Both the position numbers and the translations under genes were made by a program. Source: Streptomyces longispororuber (lineage in GTDB: Bacteria; Actinomycetota; Actinomycetes; Streptomycetales; Streptomycetaceae). From it: a DNA stretch of 55,418 bases. Location: positions 1 through 55,418 of the forward strand of contig NZ_JAMOLN010000042.1 in assembly GCF_024448165.1 (NCBI RefSeq), in the 5' to 3' direction. The notes beneath the pieces are model-generated. The model was not told where the DNA came from and did no database searches. It was given only the letters and a program-made list of their open reading frames with translations. Below, piece by piece: positions 31,936-38,447 of the stretch (positions within the stretch are counted from its first letter, which is position 1; every line of letters begins with the position of its first letter).

Positions 31936-33090
31936 TCAACGGCCCCCGAACGCATAGCCGTTGCGGCGCATCAAGGTGATGAAGACCGGCACGCCGACGA
32001 GGGCCGTGACGACGCCGAGGGGCAGTTCGCGCGGCGCGGCCAGGGTGCGGGAGACGAGGTCGACCCAGACCATGAACACGGCGCCGGCCAGGGGCGCGAC
32101 GGCCAGGACGCGCGCGTGGGTGGCGCCGACGACCATGCGGACCACATGGGGCAGGACCAGGCCGACGAAGGCGATGGCGCCACTGACCGACACCAGCACG
32201 CCGGTGACGAGGGAGACCAGGACGAGCAGCGCCTTGCGGTGCCGGTCGGGATCGATGCCCAGGCTGGTGGCGGTCTCGTCGCCGAGCGCGAGGAGGTCGA
32301 GGGCGCGCGCGTGCCGCTGCAGGACGAACAGACCGGCCGCCACCACTGCCGTCACGAGCGGCAGCGCGCCCCAGGTGGCGGCGCCGAAGCCGCCGAGCGT
32401 CCAGTGCAGGACGGTGCTGGTGGCCTCGCTGTCGGGGGCGAGGTAGACGATGACGCTCATGAGGGCCTGGAACCCGAACGACAGGGCCACGCCGGTCAGT
32501 ACGAGACGCAGCGGGGAGAGCGCGCCGCGGCGCGTCGAGGCGGCGTACACCAGGACCGACGCGGCCAGCGCGCCGAGGAACGCCCCGGCCGACACGGCGT
32601 ACAGGCCCAGCGCCGCCAGTCCTCCGGTGACCGTGACGGTGACGGCTCCGACCGACGCCCCGGACGAGACGCCCAGGACGAACGGGTCGGCGAGCGCGTT
32701 GCGCACCATGGCCTGGACGGCGACGCCGACGGCGCTCAGTCCGGCGCCGACGAGCGCGGCCAGCAGGACCCGTGGGGTGCGGATCTGCCAGACGATCTGG
32801 TACGTCGTGGCCTCGTCGGCCCGGATCGTCCCGCCGGTGAGGGCGGCCCACAAGTAGCGGGCGGTCTCTCCCGGGGGGATCACGGCCGCGCCGGTGCCGA
32901 TGGCGACCACGACCGAGACGACGAGCAGCGCACCGAGAACCGTGCAGGTCAGGAGCAACCCCGGGCCGGTGGCAAGGAGCCGCTTCCTGCCCGGTGTTGC
33001 CGTCGGGAGGTCAACCGGCGCCGGTGTCGGAGGGGTGTCACCGGCGCGTGCGGTCGGTGCGGTCGGCTCGGAGGTGACGGGCGGGGGCAT
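31936..33090 (-). CDS. FecCD/BtuC-family ABC permease
   Basis: 384 residues with about ten membrane helices and the family signatures RTPRVLLAALVGAGLSAVGVAVQAMVRNALADPFVLGVSSGASVGA and LGIDPDRHRKALLVLVSLVTGVLVSVSGAIAFVGLVLPHVVR. A hydrophilic N-terminus of about 35 residues is Pro/Thr-rich. The ATG at 33090 (GAAAGGG upstream) was chosen over an earlier frame opening. It imports the metal complex delivered by the lipoprotein. There is a single permease gene, so it would act as a homodimer. Confidence 0.92.
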   Translation of the reverse strand: MPPPVTSEPTAPTARAGDTPPTPAPVDLPTATPGRKRLLATGPGLLLTCTVLGALLVVSVVVAIGTGAAVIPPGETARYLWAALTGGTIRADEATTYQIVWQIRTPRVLLAALVGAGLSAVGVAVQAMVRNALADPFVLGVSSGASVGAVTVTVTGGLAALGLYAVSAGAFLGALAASVLVYAASTRRGALSPLRLVLTGVALSFGFQALMSVIVYLAPDSEATSTVLHWTLGGFGAATWGALPLVTAVVAAGLFVLQRHARALDLLALGDETATSLGIDPDRHRKALLVLVSLVTGVLVSVSGAIAFVGLVLPHVVRMVVGATHARVLAVAPLAGAVFMVWVDLVSRTLAAPRELPLGVVTALVGVPVFITLMRRNGYAFGGR

Positions 33091-33146
33091 GCGGCCACCC
33101 TTTCCATGGAGGTGAGCGGGTCGTGACACGGGGCGAGCGGACGCGG

Positions 33147-34160
33147 CTACGCCCTTGCGGCGGTGGGGGCGTCCGCCCCGTCCCAGCTCATCCGGCACCA
33201 GGGCAGGCCGAGTTCGTCCCGGGAAGTGATCGCGCGCGGAGCGAGGTCCTCGATCGGGGCCGCACCGTGGTGCCGGGCGAAGACGCTGTCCACGTAGCGG
33301 TGGCCGGTGTCGGCGGCGATGAACACCACGGTGCGCCGCGGGTCCTGGGCGTGTTCCCAGCGGGCCGCGAGGTGTCCGGCTCCCGTGGACAGGCCCGCGA
33401 AGACGGCGTGGCGGCGCAGCAGGTCGACGCTGCCGCTGAGCGCGGCGTCGAACGAGACCCAGTGGACGACGTCGTACTGCGTGTGGCGGACGTTGCCGAA
33501 CGGGATGGAGCTGCCGATCCCGGCGATGATGATCTCCGGGTCGGCGACGTGCTCGCTGCCGAAGGTGATGCTCCCGAAGGGCTGCACGCCGACGAGGCGG
33601 ACGTCGCCGCCCGACTCGCGCAGATGGCGGGCGAGCGCCCCGGTCGAGACACCGGATCCGACGCCGCCGACGACCGTGAGCGGCTCACTCGTGCCGAGTT
33701 CCTCCCGCAGCCGGTCGGCGACCGCCCGGTAGCCGAGGTAGTGGATGTCGTCGTGGTACTGGCGCATCCAGTGGTAGTCGGGGTGCTCGGCGAGGATCTC
33801 CTGGATGCGGGCGACGCGCCGCTTCTGGTCGAGCTTGAGGTCGGCGCACGGTTCCATCTGTTCCAACGTCGCTCCGAGCAGGGCGAGTTGGATGCGCAAG
33901 GTGTGGTCGACGGTGGTGGATCCGACGATGTGGCAGCGCATGCCGTGGCGATGGCAGGCCAGTGCCAGGGCGTAGGCGTAGATGCCGCTGGAGCTGTCGA
34001 GGAGGGTGTCGCCGCGGCGCACCGTGCCGGTGGCCAGCAGATGCTCCACGGCCGCGAGGGCGGAGACCACCTTCATGGTCTCAAAGCGCAGGCAGACGAG
34101 CCGGTCGTCGAGACGTATCAGGTCGGGGCGGCCGATCGCCTCGGCGATGTGCTGGTCCAT
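33147..34160 (-). CDS. PLP-dependent beta-replacement enzyme, SbnA/cysteine-synthase-like
   Basis: 337 residues of fold-type II. The predicted Schiff-base lysine is Lys30 in LRFETMKVVSA, although the surrounding sequence is unusual for a cysteine synthase. The substrate loop is SSSGIYAYALA and the phosphate-binding glycine loop GGVGSGVSTGAL. SbnA in staphyloferrin B synthesis condenses O-phosphoserine with glutamate. A GHMP kinase directly upstream could supply the phosphorylated amino acid here. ATG at 34160 has GAGGAG upstream and overlaps the kinase gene's end by 80 bases. I infer synthesis of a beta-substituted amino acid used as a metal ligand; it could instead be a simple O-phosphoserine or threonine lyase. 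Confidence 0.75.
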   Translation of the reverse strand: MDQHIAEAIGRPDLIRLDDRLVCLRFETMKVVSALAAVEHLLATGTVRRGDTLLDSSSGIYAYALALACHRHGMRCHIVGSTTVDHTLRIQLALLGATLEQMEPCADLKLDQKRRVARIQEILAEHPDYHWMRQYHDDIHYLGYRAVADRLREELGTSEPLTVVGGVGSGVSTGALARHLRESGGDVRLVGVQPFGSITFGSEHVADPEIIIAGIGSSIPFGNVRHTQYDVVHWVSFDAALSGSVDLLRRHAVFAGLSTGAGHLAARWEHAQDPRRTVVFIAADTGHRYVDSVFARHHGAAPIEDLAPRAITSRDELGLPWCRMSWDGADAPTAARA

Positions 34161-35106
34161 GGGGGGACTCCTCGGGGGTGGGGAAGGTCGTGAACGTGCG
34201 GGTGACGGGCAGGCCCTCGCGTTCCAGGTCCTGTGCGCAGCGGCGGACGCGGCGGCGGGCGCCGGGGGTGGTGGGGTCGAAGAGGACTCCGGCGACGGAG
34301 CCGCTGTGCGCGATCTGTACGCCGACGGCGCCCGCGCGGTCGGCGAGGGCGGTGAGCGTGTCGAACCCGGCCTGCCGCAGGCGCAGTTGGCCGAGCCGGG
34401 CGCTGGCCGTGGCGACGTGCCCGAGCAGGCGGGGATCGCGGTCGCGGACCGCACGGCGCATGTGGGTGCGCAGCGCTTCGTAGGTGTCGACGTCGTCGTC
34501 GGTGCAGGAGGGGGCGGGCAGGGCGAGGGTGTCCACCGGGGTGCCGCCGGCCAGGGCGCAGCCCACGACGACGACCGGAGGCAGCGCCTCGCCGAGGACT
34601 TCGAGGACCCGGCCGTGGCGCTGGGCGAAGAGGCGTGGGCGGTCGTCCAGCATCAGTGGGTCGCAGGCGAGCTCGGCACGCAGGGCGATCCGGGTGACCG
34701 TGCCGGGTGCGAGGCGCAGCGCGAATGCGTCGGCCACGGCCCGCACGGCGGCGAGCACGTCGCTGGTGGAGCTGCCCATGCCCAGGCCGACGGGAATGCT
34801 CCCGGTGAGCCGCAACTCACCTCCGCACGCGTCCTGCTGGCGCAGGGCCGCGCACTCCTCGAGGGTGAGGGCGGCCGCGCGCAGCGCCTTCGTGCGGTCG
34901 GCCGGGGTGACGGTGAGCGTGCCGGGGCGCGGCACGAACCGGGCGTGGGTGCCCGGCTCGTTCATGGGAAGCGTGACCAGTCCCGGGCAGTGACCTCCCT
35001 GGTCGTCGCGGAAGACGCCTTGCAGGATCTCGCCGTGATGACAGGGCGCGTACCCGGTGCCGGTCCGGACGGCGTCGCGGGCGGGGCGGCGGGTTCCTGC
35101 CGTCAC
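34081..35106 (-). CDS. GHMP kinase, PduX/L-threonine-kinase-like
   Basis: 341 residues. The N-terminal loop APCHHGEILQG (20-30) resembles the SCGE-QG substrate loop of PduX/BluE L-threonine kinases. The GHMP ATP-binding motif is PVGLGMGSSTSDV (105-117). The C-terminal region HSGSVAGVLFDP matches GHMP motif 3. PduX phosphorylates free L-threonine for cobalamin assembly, but no cobalamin genes are present. Next to an SbnA-like enzyme I infer phosphorylation of L-serine or L-threonine as an activated donor. The GTG start overlaps the DUF364 stop (GTGA). The last 30 residues are low-complexity and overlap the next gene, so the functional end may be earlier. Confidence 0.72.
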   Translation of the reverse strand: MTAGTRRPARDAVRTGTGYAPCHHGEILQGVFRDDQGGHCPGLVTLPMNEPGTHARFVPRPGTLTVTPADRTKALRAAALTLEECAALRQQDACGGELRLTGSIPVGLGMGSSTSDVLAAVRAVADAFALRLAPGTVTRIALRAELACDPLMLDDRPRLFAQRHGRVLEVLGEALPPVVVVGCALAGGTPVDTLALPAPSCTDDDVDTYEALRTHMRRAVRDRDPRLLGHVATASARLGQLRLRQAGFDTLTALADRAGAVGVQIAHSGSVAGVLFDPTTPGARRRVRRCAQDLEREGLPVTRTFTTFPTPEESPHGPAHRRGDRPPRPDTSRRPARLPAL

Positions 35107-35912
35107 GAGCCGCTCGCGGCGCGGTAGCGGTACAGGGTGCTCGGCTCGGCGCTGAACTGGGAGAACGGGAAGGGTTCCGCGGACAGTGCGGTCACTCCGG
35201 CGCCGAGGAAGGCGCGGGCGACGGCGCTGCCGGACTGGGCGTAGACGATGAGGGGGACGGCGCGGCTGCGGCAGCGCTCCAGGATGGTGTCGAAGCTGCC
35301 GTTGCCGAGGGTCATGCCGGTGGCGACCACCGCGTCGGCCGTGTCGAGGACCTGGTGCATGTCGTCGGTGACCTCGTCGCCCCACTGCGTGGTGCGCAGG
35401 TTGAAGTCGCAGGGCAGCGGTGTCCCGCCGCGCTCCCGGATGGCCGCGACCAGCGGGTTGACGACGCCGATGAGACCGACCCGGGCGCCCGGCGGGAGGT
35501 CGAGGAGTCCGGCGATGGCGGTGTCCCGGGCGACGGCACGTACTTCGGGCGGGCCCGCGGGAAGCGTCACGGGTTCGGCGTCGGCGGCGTCGCGGTGCGG
35601 CCGCAGCTCGGCGAGGTAGGCGTCGAGAGCAGCGATCCGCAGCGGCCGGGGCCCGTCCCGCAGCAGTGCGTCGAGAGGGCTGCCGGAGGCGGCACGGCAC
35701 ACCTCGGGACCGATCTCGCCCGCTTCGAAGGCGCAGCCGCCGAAGGAACCGCCGAGCCGGACGAGGACGTACTGGTTGAGATACGTCACGTCGCCGCCCG
35801 CGAGCCGGGTGCCGTGGTGGATCCAGAACACGCTGGTCGCCGTCGACTGCGCCGGATCGGGGCCGAGTTCGCCGCCCAATGCGGCGGCGAAGAGGTCGTC
35901 GGTGTGCTTCAT
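35103..35912 (-). CDS. DUF364-like putative heavy-metal-chelation protein
   Basis: 269 residues, cytosolic. The C-terminal Rossmann-like half reads VGLIGVVNPLVAAIRERGG, ADAVVATGMTLGNGSFDTIL and VPLIVYAQSGSAVARAFLGAGVTAL, the pattern of DUF364, a Pfam family described as putative heavy-metal chelation. The N-terminal half (DLFAAALGGEL...HHGTRLAGGDVTYLNQYVLVRLGGSFGGCAFE) matches the usual enolase-N-like lead-in. ATG at 35912 has AAGGAG upstream. It is the first recognisable gene of the operon, followed by the kinase with a 4-base overlap. The role in ligand biosynthesis or metal handling is unproven. Confidence 0.7.
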   Translation of the reverse strand: MKHTDDLFAAALGGELGPDPAQSTATSVFWIHHGTRLAGGDVTYLNQYVLVRLGGSFGGCAFEAGEIGPEVCRAASGSPLDALLRDGPRPLRIAALDAYLAELRPHRDAADAEPVTLPAGPPEVRAVARDTAIAGLLDLPPGARVGLIGVVNPLVAAIRERGGTPLPCDFNLRTTQWGDEVTDDMHQVLDTADAVVATGMTLGNGSFDTILERCRSRAVPLIVYAQSGSAVARAFLGAGVTALSAEPFPFSQFSAEPSTLYRYRAASGS

Positions 35913-36064
35913 GCGGAGGCTCCTTCGGGGTCGGGGCAGCGGCGGCGGCAGCTGACTCGGTAGTGCGGCTCCGGTGGAAGTTCGGCGTTCCAAGGGGCTT
36001 GCTCCTCAAGGGTGTTGGCGGCGACAGGGGTCAACGACATCGGCGCGGCTTCGGTGGCGCGCAT
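35913..36064 (-). CDS. Possible 50-aa leader ORF overlapping the DUF364 start by ATGA
   Basis: From ATG at 36064 (or 36040) an open frame of about 50 codons ends at a TGA that overlaps the DUF364 ATG. The C-terminus reads PHYRVSCRRRCPDPEGASA, with two cysteines around a basic triplet. The 4-base overlap is characteristic of translational coupling. Against it, there is no convincing ribosome-binding site, and the third-position GC (about three quarters) is lower than in neighbouring genes. It may be a regulatory leader peptide, a small ligand precursor or chance. The real coordinates end at the stop at about 35910. Confidence 0.25.
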
Positions 36065-36311
36065 GACGGCAGGGGGAAGCAGGGGAACCCCGGCACCCCC
36101 GATGCGGGAGGCCTGGATCCGAGAGGTACTGTAACGACAATCGTTTTCAGTAAGCTAGTCCGTGCCCAAGATCCGATCTGTGGCCTGGCTCTCGTCCCCG
36201 CTCCAATGCGCAGGTGAATTTGTGTCGTTGGCGAGGCGCTGCCTTGCTCGACTCCCGATCGCGACACATCACGGGCCGCCCGCCGACCGCCGCCCCGACC
36301 CCGAAGGAGCC
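35918..36311. repeat. 20-bp inverted repeat bracketing the divergent control region
   Basis: GCCCCGACCCCGAAGGAGCC is present on the plus strand at 36292-36311, just before the MFS GTG, and on the minus strand at 35918-35937, just before the DUF364 ATG. Each copy contains the AAGGAG ribosome-binding site of its gene. It could be coincidence around a common leader, or the footprint of an inversion or shared post-transcriptional control. Confidence 0.5.
36130..36149. promoter_or_regulatory. Fur-family (Zur-like) operator candidate
   Basis: TGTAACGACAATCGTTTTCA lies in an AT-richer island of the divergent region. Its core is a perfect AACGA-CAA-TCGTT dyad with TG...CA ends; in the other direction it reads TGAAAACGATTGTCGTTACA. 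This resembles actinobacterial Zur sites (TGAAAA-type half-sites). It does not resemble DmdR/IdeR iron boxes. A TAAGCT -10-like sequence follows at 36151-36156. Placed between the metallophore operon and the MFS exporter gene, it could control both. Confidence 0.6.
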
Positions 36312-36317
36312 CCACTC

Positions 36318-37592
36318 GTGACCACCTCGCCGGCCCAGGCACCCACCACCACCGACCCGTCGCCCCCGCGCCCCGTCCTGCTCGATTCCGCGTTCCTGCG
36401 CCTGTGGACCGGGACCACGGCATCCGGCCTCGCCACGTGGGCCCTGCCGTTCGTCCTCGGGCTCGCCGTACTGGAGCGCGACCTCACCGCGGGCGGCCTG
36501 GGCCTCGTCCTGGCGGCGCGGACCGCCGGCTTCCTCGGTGCGGTCGCCGTCGGGGGAGTCCTGGCCGACCGTCACTCGCGGCGAGCCGTGGTGCTGTGGT
36601 CCGCCACGGCCGCGGCCGTGGCCGCACCACTGCTGGCCGCCGGCCTGGGCCGCTCACTGCTCCTGATGTCCGGTGCCGCCCTGCTCGCCGGCGCGGGACA
36701 GGGCGCGTGCCGACCCGCTTTCCAGGCCCTCACCGCGGAGATCGTCGAAGCCGGGCAGCGCCAACAGGCCAACGCCGCAACGACGTTGGCGGTCCGCGTG
36801 AGCACCCTGACGGGACCGTCGCTGGCCGCGCTGCTCGCCACGGTCCTCGACGTCCGGGCGCTGCTCCTGGGCATCGGAGCCCTCTGGCTGATCGCGGCAC
36901 TCGTGCCGGGCCGCGGCGGCCGGAAGCCCTCCGCCGGGACCACCGCCGACACGCGGACGCCCGCACGGGCCTCGTTCCGGCAGGAGTTCCTGGACGGTGT
37001 GCGCGAGGCCCGCCGCCACCCGTGGTTCGTCGCCGGACTGGGCGCCCTCACCGCGGTGATCGCCACGGGCTACTCCGCCACCGCCGTGGCCCTGCCGCTG
37101 ATCAGCCGTGACCGCTACGGCACCGAGGTGGTCCTCGCCGCCGCCACCACCGCGTACACCGTGGGCGCCCTGGGCGGCGCACTGGTCATCGCCCGCTGGC
37201 GGCCGCGCGCCCGGGGCTGGGCGGCCCTCGCGGGCCTGGCGGTCTACGGCCTCGCTCCGCTCAGCCTAATGCTGCCGGTGCATCCCGCGGTGGTCGTCGC
37301 CGCCTACGCGGTGGCCGGCATGGGCATCGAACTGTTCAACGTGCCCTGGTTCACGGCCACGCAGCGCGAGGTCGCCCCCGAGAAGCTGGCCCGGGTCTCG
37401 TCCCTCGACTTCCTGCTCTCCTACGGCCTGGCCCCGCTCGGCCTCGCCCTCATCGCCCCCGCCGTCGACGCGTTCGGCGCCGGACCTGTCCTGCTGGTCT
37501 GCGCGCTGACGTGCTTCCTGGCCCCGGCCGCGGCCGCCCTGGTCCCCACGGCGCGACGGTTCTCGCCCCCGGAGGACGTCAGCCGTGGGTGA
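36318..37592 (+). CDS. MFS exporter, enterobactin-exporter (EntS)-like
   Basis: 424 residues, about twelve membrane helices. The motif A region reads GGVLADRHSRRAVVLWS and is typical of the DHA3/EntS-like MFS family. GTG at 36318 was chosen because GAAGGAG lies 8 bases upstream. It is divergent from the metallophore operon across a Zur-like box. In siderophore clusters this family usually secretes the free ligand, which fits the model of export by this protein and re-import by the FecCD system. Drug efflux is the generic alternative. Its last 14 bases overlap the convergent CPBP gene. Confidence 0.85.
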   Translation: MTTSPAQAPTTTDPSPPRPVLLDSAFLRLWTGTTASGLATWALPFVLGLAVLERDLTAGGLGLVLAARTAGFLGAVAVGGVLADRHSRRAVVLWSATAAAVAAPLLAAGLGRSLLLMSGAALLAGAGQGACRPAFQALTAEIVEAGQRQQANAATTLAVRVSTLTGPSLAALLATVLDVRALLLGIGALWLIAALVPGRGGRKPSAGTTADTRTPARASFRQEFLDGVREARRHPWFVAGLGALTAVIATGYSATAVALPLISRDRYGTEVVLAAATTAYTVGALGGALVIARWRPRARGWAALAGLAVYGLAPLSLMLPVHPAVVVAAYAVAGMGIELFNVPWFTATQREVAPEKLARVSSLDFLLSYGLAPLGLALIAPAVDAFGAGPVLLVCALTCFLAPAAAALVPTARRFSPPEDVSRG

Positions 37593-38307
37593 GCGCGCCG
37601 ATGAGGTACCCGAACACGTACCCCCAGGAGTTGGTCGCCCAGTGGAGACCCATGGGCGCCAGCAGACTGTTGCTGCGCCGGCGAAGGAGGCAGAAGAGGC
37701 ATCCGGCTGCCGCGGTGAAGAGGACCGTGCCGAGTTCCACCAGGACGGTCCCGATCACGGAACCGCCGAACGTGGAGTTCAGCGCCGGTTTGTCGCTGGC
37801 GAGGTCGAGCGACGGCAGGATGTGCCACAGGCCGAAGAGCAGCGACGACCACACAATGGCCGGGACCGGACCGCGCATCCGCAGGATGAGCCCGTACAGG
37901 ACTCCGCGGAACGCCACCTCCTCCAGGAGCACCGTCCCGACGGGCACCATGACGAACGACTTGAGGAGCACCTCGGCGCCGGTCAGGCCCTCGTTGCGGG
38001 TGTCCTCGAAGAGGTGGCGCGTGGCAGGGAGGGCGGCGGCGCACAGATAGCCGGCGGCGACGATGCCGATCAGGGCGAGGGCCCAGCGCGCACCGGTACC
38101 CAGGGAACCCCGGGCCAGGCCGAGGTCGGCCCGGTCCCCGCCGGCCCGGAACAGGAGCAGGACCAGCAGTCCGGTGCAGACCGGCGCGGTGACCAGGATC
38201 CAGGACGGGAACCAGAGGTTGTTGGCGAGGTTGGCGAACACCAGGATGCCCACCGCGCCCGCGAGGGCCGAGGCGTGGGAGAGGCGTCCGGTGGAAGGGG
38301 CCTGCAT
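37579..38307 (-). CDS. CPBP-family (Abi/CAAX-like) intramembrane metalloprotease
   Basis: 242 residues with about seven to eight membrane helices and the three catalytic motifs of the family: EEVAFRG (Glu129, Glu130, Arg134), FGLWH (His162) and HWATN (His222). These residues coordinate the glutamate-activated zinc of type II CAAX prenyl-protease-like enzymes. In bacteria they process peptides, prenylated substrates or immunity-related targets. The tail overlaps the convergent MFS exporter gene by 14 bases. A link with the metallophore locus is possible but unsupported. Confidence 0.88.
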   Translation of the reverse strand: MQAPSTGRLSHASALAGAVGILVFANLANNLWFPSWILVTAPVCTGLLVLLLFRAGGDRADLGLARGSLGTGARWALALIGIVAAGYLCAAALPATRHLFEDTRNEGLTGAEVLLKSFVMVPVGTVLLEEVAFRGVLYGLILRMRGPVPAIVWSSLLFGLWHILPSLDLASDKPALNSTFGGSVIGTVLVELGTVLFTAAAGCLFCLLRRRSNSLLAPMGLHWATNSWGYVFGYLIGALTHG

Positions 38308-38348
38308 GAGTGGGTCACCTCGTCGGCCGGGGACCGGATAGGCGTATT

Positions 38349-38386
38349 CCAGTAGTGCGAAGCGTTGAACAATGCGACATTACTGG
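38349..38386. promoter_or_regulatory. Inverted repeat CCAGTA-N26-TACTGG in divergent promoter region
   Basis: 6-bp arms at 38349-38354 and 38381-38386 flank a local dyad AATG-CGA-CATT (38371-38381) in the AT-richer gap between the CPBP protease and the hydrolase gene. A possible operator; no regulator is assigned. Confidence 0.3.
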
Positions 38387-38447
38387 CAAATCGTCCGAGC
38401 GGGTGGCCGTGAACACCTCGGTGAAGGTGTGACGCGCGGTCTGAGGG

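Noticed and set aside
34081..35106. Reading the GHMP kinase gene as part of cobalamin biosynthesis (PduX role)
   Set aside because: No cobalamin or propanediol genes nearby; the SbnA-like partner and FecCD importer point to another product.
36130..36149. Iron (DmdR/IdeR) box interpretation
   Set aside because: It lacks the TTAGGTTAG-type half-sites; the dyad fits Fur/Zur geometry better.
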